Below, in pieces: positions 8,918-17,551 of a DNA stretch of 64,000 nucleotides (position 1 is the stretch's first letter; every line of letters starts with the position of its first letter). Position numbers and translations under genes: made by a program. Location: assembly GCF_000212735.1 (NCBI RefSeq), contig NC_015513.1, positions 1 to 64,000 on the forward strand, written 5' to 3'. The notes under the pieces are model-generated. The model was not told where the DNA came from. It saw only the letters and a program-made list of their open reading frames with translations, and did no database searches. This DNA comes from Haliscomenobacter hydrossis DSM 1100. Its GTDB lineage: Bacteria > Bacteroidota > Bacteroidia > Chitinophagales > Saprospiraceae.

Positions 8918-9637
8918 TTAATGGTCCGTTGTTTTTTCTGTCAAGTTTCTTGCCATTCTAAATCCAAGGTCGTCAATTTTAAATTTTAAAGGATGACTTC
9001 TTCTTCGAGTTGTCGCCATTACACTTCGCTCTTCGTCAGCCCAACCGCCACCTCTAAAAACTCTGTATGAGCCATAAACTGTTTCGTCATAAATGTCCGA
9101 ACACCATTCCCAAACGTTGCCGAGCATATCGTAAAGTCCCCAAGAATTAGGTTCTTTTTGTCCAACGATATGCGTTGTCATTGATGAATTGTCTTTGAAC
9201 CAAGCCGCACTATTTATATCTCCATATCTAATTCCAGTTGTCCCAGCCTTACAAGCATATTCCCATTCTGCCTCGGTCGGTAAACGAAATCCATTTGCGG
9301 TGATGTCAAATGAAATTTCTTCGCTATCCTTTTTGATTTCATAACAAGGATTTAGTCCCGTTTGATTTGATAACTTATTGCAAAAAATCACAGCCTCTTT
9401 CCAAGTAACTGTCTCAACAGGATGTCTGTTACCTTTTATTGTACTTGGGTCTTCATTTGTAATTGAAAAATATAATTCTTGTGTTACTGGAAATTTTGCA
9501 AGCAAAATAGGTTTTACCTCAACAGTCCATCTCTCTTTTGTTCTGTCGTCTCTCAATTCAATTTTTCCTCTTGGTATTTCCACCATTTGGTGATCAAAGG
9601 TTGAGATTTCAATCGTTTTGTTTTCTTCTTCGGTCAC
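8918..9637 (-). CDS. SUMF1/FGE-fold protein lacking the catalytic cysteines
   Basis: The 239-residue protein spans one complete sulfatase-modifying-factor fold: the opening around IPRGKIELRD, then RLPTEAEWEYACKAG near residue 118, GNVWEWCSD near 172, and the closing FRGGGW and LGFRMAR elements. Known: true formylglycine-generating enzymes use two Cys near the C-terminus just before the GFR element. Here that stretch reads MATTRRRSHPLKFK with no Cys, so it is probably not an active sulfatase activator. Many SUMF1-fold proteins in Bacteroidota are structural or ligand-binding. No signal peptide is seen. It is bracketed by palindromes A and B like a gene cassette, and its Lys/Ile-rich, AT-richer codon use differs from most neighbours. 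Confidence 0.75.
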   Translation of the reverse strand: MTEEENKTIEISTFDHQMVEIPRGKIELRDDRTKERWTVEVKPILLAKFPVTQELYFSITNEDPSTIKGNRHPVETVTWKEAVIFCNKLSNQTGLNPCYEIKKDSEEISFDITANGFRLPTEAEWEYACKAGTTGIRYGDINSAAWFKDNSSMTTHIVGQKEPNSWGLYDMLGNVWEWCSDIYDETVYGSYRVFRGGGWADEERSVMATTRRRSHPLKFKIDDLGFRMARNLTEKTTDH

Positions 9638-9691
9638 TTGCTTTTTTATTGGTCAATAATTGTCTGTTGATGTGGTTGCCCTACAATGACC

Positions 9692-9782
9692 GCTAACGCG
9701 CTGCGGCTTGACGAAGTTCCGAAAAATAATGGAGCGAAGAGATTGTTTTTCGGAATTTTGCAAAACCGCAGTTGTACGTAAG
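9692..9782. repeat. Imperfect palindrome B, attC-like, upstream of the FGE-fold gene
   Basis: Arm 9701-9726 (ctgcggcttgacgaagttcc then gaaaaa) pairs with arm 9746-9771 (tttttcggaattttgcaaaa then ccgcag). About 21 of 26 positions pair, with clustered mismatches in the middle and a 19-base loop. On the minus strand the ends read gtacaac and gcgttagcgg, close to but not matching the RYYYAAC and GTTRRRY boxes of attC sites. It sits 55 bp upstream of the FGE-fold start codon, where the attC of a preceding cassette would lie. No integrase gene is in the window. Confidence 0.5.
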
Positions 9783-10067
9783 GCGACCCCTGACGACCCC
9801 AGCCAGCAATCTTTGGAATCACCCGTAAATCTTCAAATTGGCCAAAGACCTTGTGAATTCCCCCCAGCCGCCCCCATACCCTAAAAATCCATGTTTAAGA
9901 TAAGATTGTACAAAAATCTCACCCATACTTTATAGATTTTTGAACGCTAAATTAAGGCGCATTCAAGTGCGGCCATGAAAAGTAAAATGGATCAAGACTC
10001 AGGGGTAAAATCCGTTTTGTAGGTCTTCTTAGAAACTACACCATTGTTTACCAACACGCTCGTTTAC
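9783..10067. other. Non-coding gap before the cytochrome gene set
   Basis: This 285-bp stretch has no supported gene. The first half is C-rich (runs of cccc near 9859-9875). The second half is AT-rich and contains tatagatttttg at 9931-9942 with a ttg 22 bases upstream of it, a weak resemblance to the Bacteroidota TTTG/TAnnTTTG promoter. It presumably holds the promoter of the rightward genes that follow. Confidence 0.3.
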
Positions 10068-11588
10068 ATGCTAACAACCGAACTGATAGGTCGCTTCCAT
10101 CCACTGATTGTACACATGCCCATCGGCATCTTGTTCTTTGCCTTTGCACTGATGGTTTTTCAGCGCATTCGAAAAATTGACATTGATGTGGTGATCAGCT
10201 TTGCGTTGTTTTCAGGTGCATTGTGCTCAGTCGCTGCTTGTGTGGCGGGCTGGGTTTTGGCGCAATCGGGGGAATACGACGCGGCGCTGGTCTCGGTACA
10301 CCAATGGACCGGAATTGCGACCACCGCCTTGGCCGCGCTGGCTTTTGCAATCAAACGTTTCCGCTGGATCTTTATGATCAGCACGGTCATCCTGTTGACC
10401 TTGGCGGGCCATTACGGAGGAAATTTAACCCACGGCGAAGACTACCTTTTCCCCAAAAAGAAAACCGCGCAACAGCTAAGCATTCCCAATCTGGATAGCC
10501 TACAAACGGCAGAATTGGCCAGTACTAACGCCAGTACGGCTACAAACTCCGGCAATGAAGGCGTTCCACAAACCGTTGAACGAAAAACCTTTATTTACCG
10601 CGATTACGTGGTGCCTATTTTGGAAAACAAGTGTTACAGTTGCCATTCGGCTACCAAAATGAAAGGGGGACTTCGCCTGGATACCGAAGCATTCATCAAA
10701 AAAGGTGGAAAAAACGGCAGCATCCTGAGTCCCGGAAATCCCAACGCCAGCAGCATCTTCAGCTGCTTGCTGCTCCCCCCCGACGATGACAACCACATGC
10801 CCCCCAAAGGCAAACCCCAGCTCAGCGAACAGGAAATTGCCGCCCTGCATTTTTGGATCAAAAAGGGCGCATCTTTCCAGGAACAGATCGAAACCATTAC
10901 CATTGGCGCAGGTAGCAACCCGACTGCACTGGCGATCCCCAGCCTCAAATTGAGTGAGTTCCCCAAAGCCCCCAACGTCGATAGTGTCACCAAGGGATCA
11001 ATCAATGTACCCGGAAGCAGCTCCAGTCAAGAGGCCGGTATCCTGAGTACCCCCGTCGATGCAGCAACACCCGCGGCCTTGACTCAATTGCAACAAAATA
11101 ACATCATCATCAGCGATTTTGGCCAGGGCAGCAATTACCTCATGGCGAATTTTGTCAATGTAAAAAAATACCGCGCCGCATTGCTGGATGACTTAAAAAG
11201 CATCAACAATCAAGTGTTGAGAATCCGCTTGAGCAATCAACCGGTGCAGGACGATGACCTCAAAAAATTGGCTAGTTTTAAAAACTTAACCTGGCTCAAT
11301 TTGGAAAAAACCAGCATTAGCGACGCTGGTCTGCCGCATTTACAAAACCTGCCCAACCTGGAACAACTCAACTTGTACGGAACGAACATTACGGATCGAG
11401 GACTACTGGCACTGCCGAAATGCGTCCACTTGAAAACGCTCTACTTGTGGCAAACCAAAGTCAGTACCACGGGAGTTGAACAATTGAAAAAGGCCATGCC
11501 ACAATTACAAATCGTGATGGGGGGATTCCAATTTGTCAAACCCGATTCCATGGGCGCAGGCAAAAAAGAACTCAAACAGGCCCTCTAA
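10068..11588 (+). CDS. DUF2231 membrane domain, planctomycete-type cytochrome c and leucine-rich-repeat protein
   Basis: I prefer the ATG at 10068 (MLTTELIGRFHPLIVHMPIG), the usual opening of DUF2231-type membrane domains, over an upstream TTG. Order in 506 residues: four membrane segments to about residue 125; a low-complexity linker; a PSC1-type domain with the haem-binding CYSCH near residue 188, GGLRLD and HMPPKGKPQLSEQE; a second Ser/Thr-rich linker; then three or four leucine-rich repeats at about 385-480. Known: such proteins are encoded beside DUF1501 and DUF1549/1553 proteins, chiefly in Planctomycetota and marine Bacteroidota, and are linked to polysaccharide use without a proven reaction. 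It is followed 11 bases later by the DUF1501 gene. Confidence 0.85.
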   Translation: MLTTELIGRFHPLIVHMPIGILFFAFALMVFQRIRKIDIDVVISFALFSGALCSVAACVAGWVLAQSGEYDAALVSVHQWTGIATTALAALAFAIKRFRWIFMISTVILLTLAGHYGGNLTHGEDYLFPKKKTAQQLSIPNLDSLQTAELASTNASTATNSGNEGVPQTVERKTFIYRDYVVPILENKCYSCHSATKMKGGLRLDTEAFIKKGGKNGSILSPGNPNASSIFSCLLLPPDDDNHMPPKGKPQLSEQEIAALHFWIKKGASFQEQIETITIGAGSNPTALAIPSLKLSEFPKAPNVDSVTKGSINVPGSSSSQEAGILSTPVDAATPAALTQLQQNNIIISDFGQGSNYLMANFVNVKKYRAALLDDLKSINNQVLRIRLSNQPVQDDDLKKLASFKNLTWLNLEKTSISDAGLPHLQNLPNLEQLNLYGTNITDRGLLALPKCVHLKTLYLWQTKVSTTGVEQLKKAMPQLQIVMGGFQFVKPDSMGAGKKELKQAL

Positions 11589-11599
11589 ATTCAAGCAAC

Positions 11600-13030
11600 A
11601 TGAACATCTTCGAAGAATACAATAGCAAAGTCAATCGCCGCGAATTTTTATCCGGCAGTGTACTGGGTTTGGGCGCTACCGCGCTGAGCAGCCTGCTGAC
11701 CGGCAATGAGTTTTTGAGCAACGACAACAATTTGCCCCATTTCCCGCCCAAAGCCAAACGGGTCATTTATTTGTTCCAAAGTGGCGCCCCTTCCCAATTG
11801 GAGTTGTTTGATTACAAACCCAAATTAAAGGAGATGTTTGGGCAGGAATTGCCCGCTTCCATTCGGGGCGAACAGCGGGTATCCGGCATGACGGCCAATC
11901 AGCGCTCTTTTCCGCTGGCTTATGGCAAATTTACTTTTGGTCAATATGGCCAGGGCCGCATTTGGCTCAGCGACCTCTTGCCGTACCACCAACAGATCGC
12001 CGATGAGCTGTGTGTCGTCAAATCGGTTCATACCGAAGCCATCAACCACGATCCTGCGGTGACCTTTATCCAAACCGGCAGCCAGCAGGGTGCACGTCCC
12101 AGTTTTGGCTCCTGGATCAGCTACGGACTGGGCTCCGAGAATAAAAACCTGCCTGCTTTTTGTGTACTCTTATCGCGTTCCACCAGCTACGACCAACCGC
12201 TGTACGCCAAGTTGTGGAACAATGCCTTTTTGCCTTCCGAACACCAGGGCGTCTTGTTCCGCTCCGGCGATGATCCCATTTTGTACCTCAACGACCCACC
12301 CGGGGTCGACAAAGTGACCCGCCGGGACATGCTGGATGTATTGGCCAAATTGCACAAACAGCAATTGGAAACCGTGCTCGACGACGAACTCAACAGCCGC
12401 ATTTCCCAGTACGAAATGGCCTACCGCATGCAAACTGCGGTGCCCGATACTTTGGATGTAAGCAAAGAACCCGATTGGGTTTTCGACCTCTATGGCCCCC
12501 AGGCCCGCAAACCGGGAACCTACGCCGCCAACTGCCTCCTGGCGCGCAAACTCATTGAAAACGACGTGCGTTTTGTCCAATTGTACCACCAGGGTTGGGA
12601 CCAACACGGCAATTTGCCGACCGATATTAAAAAATTGGCCAAAGATGTGGATCAGGCCTCGGCTGCCCTGATTTTGGACCTCAAACAACGTGGACTGCTG
12701 GAGGATACCCTCGTGATCTGGGGTGGAGAATTTGGCCGGGGTTGTTATTCCCAAGGCAAATTAACCCCCGACAATTATGGGCGCGACCACCATCCCCGCT
12801 GCTACTCCATCTGGATGGCTGGCGCCGGGGTGAAAAAAGGGTTTACCTACGGCGAAACGGATGATTTTGGCTACAACATCATCAAAGACCCGGTGCATGT
12901 TCACGATTACCAGGCTACCATCATGCACCTCTTGGGCATCGATCACGAGCGTTTTACTTTCAAGTTTCAGGGCCGACGTTACCGCTTGACCGATGTGGCC
13001 GGACATGTGGTCAAAGACCTTTTATTGTAA
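11600..13030 (+). CDS. DUF1501 protein (sulfatase/phosphatase-like fold, Tat signal)
   Basis: The 476-residue protein opens with a twin-arginine-type signal (NRREFLSGSVLGLGATALSS, residues 12-31), implying folded export. The body matches DUF1501: VIYLFQSGAPSQLELFDYKP near 56, MTANQRSFPLAYGKF, INHDPAVTFIQTGSQQGARP near 146, LYHQGWDQHGN near 330, IWGGEFGRG near 373 and DHHPRCYSIWMAGAGVKKG near 395. Known: DUF1501 is related to the alkaline-phosphatase superfamily, and the His/Asp-rich motifs suggest metal binding, but no substrate is established. It is the middle gene of a three-gene set whose conserved order suggests a shared extracytoplasmic oxidative or hydrolytic role. Confidence 0.88.
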   Translation: MNIFEEYNSKVNRREFLSGSVLGLGATALSSLLTGNEFLSNDNNLPHFPPKAKRVIYLFQSGAPSQLELFDYKPKLKEMFGQELPASIRGEQRVSGMTANQRSFPLAYGKFTFGQYGQGRIWLSDLLPYHQQIADELCVVKSVHTEAINHDPAVTFIQTGSQQGARPSFGSWISYGLGSENKNLPAFCVLLSRSTSYDQPLYAKLWNNAFLPSEHQGVLFRSGDDPILYLNDPPGVDKVTRRDMLDVLAKLHKQQLETVLDDELNSRISQYEMAYRMQTAVPDTLDVSKEPDWVFDLYGPQARKPGTYAANCLLARKLIENDVRFVQLYHQGWDQHGNLPTDIKKLAKDVDQASAALILDLKQRGLLEDTLVIWGGEFGRGCYSQGKLTPDNYGRDHHPRCYSIWMAGAGVKKGFTYGETDDFGYNIIKDPVHVHDYQATIMHLLGIDHERFTFKFQGRRYRLTDVAGHVVKDLLL

Positions 13031-13053
13031 ATTTTTATCGACAACGCTTCAAT

Positions 13054-16000
13054 ATGAACCAGCGCAATATAGTATCAGGTTTTGTCATCTTGCTGTTGTT
13101 TCTGGCCGCCAAACCTTTGGTGGAAACGGACCCGCAACCCAGGGTCAAAAAGCAGACCTCACCCCACAAAACAGAATCGATTGGTTCTAAGCTTGACGCT
13201 TTTGCGCAGCTTCGCTGCTTATTTGTTTCACCACGACGACACGACGACACGACGTTTTTCGCGCTTCGCGCTTCAAAAAACACGACGCTTGCGTCGTGTA
13301 GTGCGGAGCAAAACGTCGTGTCGTCGTGTCGTCGTGGTGAAAAAACATTTTGGCGTAGCCAAAATACATCGCTTGTGTTGAAAAAAGCGGAATCAGACCT
13401 TACCCACCTGTTCTCAGCAGCGACCAAGGTAAAAGCCACTAAAACAACAATCAGCCCCGCAGAACCCAAGCTTGATTTCAACAGCCAAATCAAACCCATT
13501 CTCGCCGACCGTTGCTTCAAATGCCATGGCCCCGACGAAAACAAAGTAGACGCTGGCCTCCAACTCACCTCCTTTAAAAAAGCCACCGCCCTTTTGGAAT
13601 CTGGCAAACGGGCCATTGTCCCCTTCAAACCCCAGGAAAGTGAATTGGTCAAACGCATCCTCACCACCGATCCAGATGACGTAATGCCTTCGCCCAAATC
13701 CAACCTCAGCCTCACTGAGGCCGAAAAAAAATTGCTCATCCAGTGGATTGAACAAGGTGCCGAATACCAGGAACATTGGGCCTTTATCCCCCCAGCAACC
13801 CATCAGGTTCCAAGCGTCCAAAACAAAACCTGGGTCAAAAATCCGATCGATTATTTCATTGCCCAAAAACTGGAAGAAAAGGGCCTCAAACCCAATGCGG
13901 AGGCAAACAAAGAAACCCTGATTCGGCGACTATACCTGGATTTGACGGGCCTACCCCCCAGTGTGGCCGAAGTTCGTTCCTTTGTGAATGACCCCTCTCC
14001 CCTAGCCTACCCAAACCTGGTCGATCTTTTGTTGGCCTCCCCCCATTATGGCGAACGCATGGCGCTGGAATGGCTGGATGTGGCGCGTTATGCCGACTCA
14101 CATGGCTATCAGGACGACGGCTTGCGCAATACTTACCCCTACCGCGACTGGGTGATTCGGGCTTTTAACCAAAACTTGCCTTTCCACGAATTCATCACCT
14201 GGCAACTGGCGGGAGACCTCCTGCCCAACCCCACCCGCGATCAACTCCTGGCCACTTGTTTCAACCGCAACCACCAACAAAGCCAGGAAGGAGGCGTGGT
14301 AGACGAAGAATACCGCGTAGAATACGTGGCCGACCGGGTGAACACTTTTGGCAAAGCTTTTTTGGGCCTCACCACCGAGTGTGCCCGTTGCCATACCCAC
14401 AAATACGACCCGATCGAGCACAAAGATTATTACTCCCTCTTCGCGTTTTTCAACCAAAACAACGACACCGGGATTGTGCCTTACAATGGCGAAGCTTCGC
14501 CTACCGTGATCTTGCCCAGCCCGGCTGCCGAAAAAAGCCTGGACAGTTTGCGTGCCACGATGCAGCCTCACCTGTCTAAAGTAAAAGTGTCCAAACAGTA
14601 CCTTCAAGACCTGGAAAAATGGATGCAGTCCCTCCAGACCGAAGCCAAAAACGTCCTCAGCAAACCATCGGGTCGGGTGCTCCACCTCGATTTTGAGACC
14701 CTTGACACGACCCTCACCATTGATCACGTCACCCCGCCATCCAAAGAAGAACTGGCGAAACGCGCCAAAGAAATTGAAAAAAGTAAAAAAGACAGTACGG
14801 TCAAAATCAAACCCCTGGCCAAAATCAAGGGTTTTCGGAACCTCGAAAAAAGCGATACCAGCCTCAAAGCGGCTTCATTTTTAGGAGACCGCGATAAATA
14901 CCCGCAGCAGACCGAGGGTAAAAAAGGGCATGGAATTATTTTTCGTGGCGACGCTGGAATGTACACTGGCCCAGCCCTCAATTATGACCGTCAGCAGCCT
15001 TTTTCGCTCAGCATTTGGGTCAAACTACTCAAAAAAGGGGAGGAAGGCCCCATCTTCAACCGCACCAATGGGGATGCGGAAGGTTATCGCGGCTGGCTTT
15101 GTAAACTGCACAAAGATGGCACCTTGTCCTTCCAGTTCAACCACGTTTGGCCAGCCAATGCCATCGATTTTCGAACCATCGATTCGCTTAAAGTGGGCGA
15201 GTGGACCCACCTTGCCCTGACGTATGATGGCAGCAGCAAAGCGGCGGGAGTGCGCTTTTGGATCAATGGTATGACTCCGAAGTACGAACTGTTGACCGAT
15301 GATTTGCAAAAAAGCATCGTTTTTGCCCGCCATCAGTTCATCCGCGCCAAGAAAAACTTCATGCTGGGGATGGAACAAGGCAACAACTCCAAAACGATCC
15401 AGCATGTTGCGATGGATGAATTGCAGGTGTTCAATCGGCAATTGTCCGAAATCGAAGTATTGGATCTCTTTGACGAACAGCAGCGCATCACCACGCTATT
15501 GGCCAAACCCACGCTCAATGCGACCGAACAACAACAAGTCCTGGAATTTTACCTGCTCCGGGGGCTACAGCCGGAATTTGCCGCCAGTCAGGCCAGCTTA
15601 TTGGTTTTGCGCCAGCAGGAAAACGAGTTGGTGACCGATCAGGAGGAGGTGATGATCATGCGCGACCGCCAGGCTTACCGCAAAACCTATATCCTCAATC
15701 GGGGCGCCTACGATGCTCCCTCTGATATCGAAGTGACCCCGGGTACCCTGGGCAAGGTTTTTCCTTTTGATGAAAAAAAATACCCGCGCAACCGCCTCGG
15801 TTTGGCGCAATGGTTGTTGGCACCCGAAAATCCTCTTTTTGCCCGGGTGGCGGTAAACCGCTACTGGCAAATGCTTTTTGGCAAAGGTTTGGTCGAAACC
15901 CAGGAGGATTTTGGCAACCAGGGGGCACTTCCCTCCCACCCGGCTTTGCTGGATTGGCTGGCGCTTGATTTTAGGGCCAAAAACTGGGATGTGAAGGCAT

Positions 16001-16731
16001 TTATCCGTCAAATTGTGCTGTCGGCTACTTACCGGCAATCGTCCATCCCTACGCCAATGGCCAAGGAACTGGATTTCAGCAATAACCTGTATAGCCGCTA
16101 CCCGGCGCACCGTTTGTCCGCCGAGTTGGTGCGCGACAATGCCCTGGCCGCCAGTGGATTGTTGGTGCCGCAAATTGGTGGCCCTAGCGTGTACCCTTAC
16201 CAGCCTGCTGGATTGTGGGAAGCCCTGGCGACGCGCAATGCCACGGTCTATGTGCAAAATCACGGCGATAGTTTGTACCGCCGCAGCCTGTACACGATTT
16301 TGAAACGGAGTGCTCCGCCCCCCTCTATGCTCAATTTTGATGCAACGGATCGCTCGTATTGTGTGGTGAGGCGGCAAAAAACGGCTTCGCCCCTACAAGC
16401 TTTGGTGCTGATGAACGATCCGCAGTTTGTGGAGGCCGCCCGTATTTTGGCCGAAAAAATGGTCAAAAGTTCGCCCCAGGTGGCCGCGCGCCTGGAGTAT
16501 GGTTTTCAAGCCTTGATCAGCCGCAAACCGCGTGCCGATGAATTGTTGGAACTGAGTCGTTTGTTTGAAAAACAATGGGCCTATTTTCAGCAGCATCCTG
16601 AGTTGGCTAGCCAATTGTTGAAAGTGGGTGAGTTCCCCCGCGACGCTCAATTGAACGAAGCAGAGGTAGCGGCGTACACCATTGTGGCGTCTACCTTGAT
16701 GAACTTTGATGAGTTTTCGGTGAAGCGTTAA
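13054..16731 (+). CDS. PSC1/DUF1549/LamG/DUF1553 protein with in-frame palindromic insertion
   Basis: The 1225-residue protein has a signal anchor at residues 4-21 (IVSGFVILLLFLAAK). Then comes an odd Arg/Ser/Asp-rich insert at about 48-108, encoded by hairpin DNA (13206-13364). The cytochrome-type domain follows with CFKCH near 154; DUF1549 at about 255-470 includes a second CARCH near 442; a LamG-type jelly roll spans about 640-800; DUF1553 runs from about 890 to 1190 (MLFGKGLVETQEDFGNQG). Known: relatives pass from the signal peptide through a short linker to the cytochrome domain, so the insert lies in a tolerant linker. Likely a periplasmic multi-domain redox protein working with the two genes upstream; its chemistry is not established. 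Confidence 0.88.
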   Translation: MNQRNIVSGFVILLLFLAAKPLVETDPQPRVKKQTSPHKTESIGSKLDAFAQLRCLFVSPRRHDDTTFFALRASKNTTLASCSAEQNVVSSCRRGEKTFWRSQNTSLVLKKAESDLTHLFSAATKVKATKTTISPAEPKLDFNSQIKPILADRCFKCHGPDENKVDAGLQLTSFKKATALLESGKRAIVPFKPQESELVKRILTTDPDDVMPSPKSNLSLTEAEKKLLIQWIEQGAEYQEHWAFIPPATHQVPSVQNKTWVKNPIDYFIAQKLEEKGLKPNAEANKETLIRRLYLDLTGLPPSVAEVRSFVNDPSPLAYPNLVDLLLASPHYGERMALEWLDVARYADSHGYQDDGLRNTYPYRDWVIRAFNQNLPFHEFITWQLAGDLLPNPTRDQLLATCFNRNHQQSQEGGVVDEEYRVEYVADRVNTFGKAFLGLTTECARCHTHKYDPIEHKDYYSLFAFFNQNNDTGIVPYNGEASPTVILPSPAAEKSLDSLRATMQPHLSKVKVSKQYLQDLEKWMQSLQTEAKNVLSKPSGRVLHLDFETLDTTLTIDHVTPPSKEELAKRAKEIEKSKKDSTVKIKPLAKIKGFRNLEKSDTSLKAASFLGDRDKYPQQTEGKKGHGIIFRGDAGMYTGPALNYDRQQPFSLSIWVKLLKKGEEGPIFNRTNGDAEGYRGWLCKLHKDGTLSFQFNHVWPANAIDFRTIDSLKVGEWTHLALTYDGSSKAAGVRFWINGMTPKYELLTDDLQKSIVFARHQFIRAKKNFMLGMEQGNNSKTIQHVAMDELQVFNRQLSEIEVLDLFDEQQRITTLLAKPTLNATEQQQVLEFYLLRGLQPEFAASQASLLVLRQQENELVTDQEEVMIMRDRQAYRKTYILNRGAYDAPSDIEVTPGTLGKVFPFDEKKYPRNRLGLAQWLLAPENPLFARVAVNRYWQMLFGKGLVETQEDFGNQGALPSHPALLDWLALDFRAKNWDVKAFIRQIVLSATYRQSSIPTPMAKELDFSNNLYSRYPAHRLSAELVRDNALAASGLLVPQIGGPSVYPYQPAGLWEALATRNATVYVQNHGDSLYRRSLYTILKRSAPPPSMLNFDATDRSYCVVRRQKTASPLQALVLMNDPQFVEAARILAEKMVKSSPQVAARLEYGFQALISRKPRADELLELSRLFEKQWAYFQQHPELASQLLKVGEFPRDAQLNEAEVAAYTIVASTLMNFDEFSVKR
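13206..13364. repeat. Compound palindromic element inserted in frame in the DUF1553 gene
   Basis: The core is a perfect 33-bp inverted repeat: 13226-13258 (tttcaccacgacgacacgac and on) against 13310-13342. Inside it lie gcgcttcgcgc near 13261 and the perfect hairpin cacgacgc-tt-gcgtcgtg at 13281-13298. Outside it lie gcagcttcgctgc at 13206-13218 and ttttggc-gta-gccaaaa at 13348-13364. Four hairpins around a long stem look like a REP/BIME-type genomic repeat and not protein-coding sequence, yet the frame stays open through it. Composition (cgacgacacgac) is unlike the rest of the gene. Confidence 0.9.
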
Positions 16732-16825
16732 TCTGGTAAATTCACGTTGTTAATATAATCGTCAAGCAAGTAAGTAGTTTTTAGAGCTTGTTTAAGCTTT
16801 TAGGAAACACAAACATCAGATTCCA

Positions 16826-17407
16826 ATGAAAACGCAAGAAAACAGGAAGGAATCAGCGCTGTGGGAAGCTTTTAAAAAAGGAGACAAAGACGCATTTGGA
16901 TGCATCTATGAGCAATATGTAGAGGCCTTGTTCACCTATGGGTTTTATTTTGCCAAAGACAAAGCTTTGGTGGAAGATGCCATCCATGAATTGTTTGTCG
17001 AACTGTGGCGGATGCGGGCTAATTTGAGTGACACAACCTCCATTAAATACTATCTATTCCGAGCTTTACAACGCAAAATTTGTCATTTAATGGATCAAGA
17101 AACGGTGTTTTCAAAATTTGTAGACACCGCTAATTTGGGCAGTGACGCTGAAGCTTCCATCGAAGAGAGTTTGATTGCGCAAGAACAATCCGAAGAATAC
17201 AAACAAATTTTATCAAAGGGCTTGGTCTTATTGCCCCAACGCCAATTGCAGGCGGTTCATTTGCGCTTTTTCGACAATTTGGACACAGGTGAAATTGCCG
17301 AAATCATGGGGATGAATGAGCAATCGGTGCGCAACATCATCAGCAGGGCGCTGCACAAACTGCGGACCTCCTTTTCCCTATTCTTGTTCTTTTGGCTTTT
17401 TTGGTAA
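16826..17407 (+). CDS. ECF sigma factor (FecI-like)
   Basis: The 193-residue protein has sigma-70 region 2 at about residues 20-90 (FTYGFYFAKDKALVEDAIHELFVELW) and region 4 at about 130-180 (LPQRQLQAVHLRFF, IAEIMGMNEQSVRNIISRAL). Known: Bacteroidota ECF sigmas of this kind drive SusC/SusD operons under control of an adjacent FecR anti-sigma factor and an STN-bearing SusC; all three are present here in order. The C-terminus ends in an unusual hydrophobic tail, SLFLFFWLFW. It is followed by the FecR gene after 144 bases. Confidence 0.93.
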   Translation: MKTQENRKESALWEAFKKGDKDAFGCIYEQYVEALFTYGFYFAKDKALVEDAIHELFVELWRMRANLSDTTSIKYYLFRALQRKICHLMDQETVFSKFVDTANLGSDAEASIEESLIAQEQSEEYKQILSKGLVLLPQRQLQAVHLRFFDNLDTGEIAEIMGMNEQSVRNIISRALHKLRTSFSLFLFFWLFW

Positions 17408-17551
17408 AAGTTTACAAAAGTTTTTCCAAAAAAACGAGTTGAAAAGCCAAAAAATTCCTTTATTCAATAGTGATTCAACTTAAAGCAGGTTAAAACCAAT
17501 CGATAAGTTTTGAATCCGTACACCAGCACAGTTATCAATGAACCGGGCGTC

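Noticed and set aside
8918-9637. Active formylglycine-generating enzyme for the sulfatase
   Set aside because: The two catalytic Cys are missing from the C-terminal segment.
16326-17407. Long minus-strand frames opposite the DUF1553, GH and SusC genes throughout the window
   Set aside because: They mirror the codon bias of the real genes, lack recognisable motifs and overlap strongly supported CDSs.
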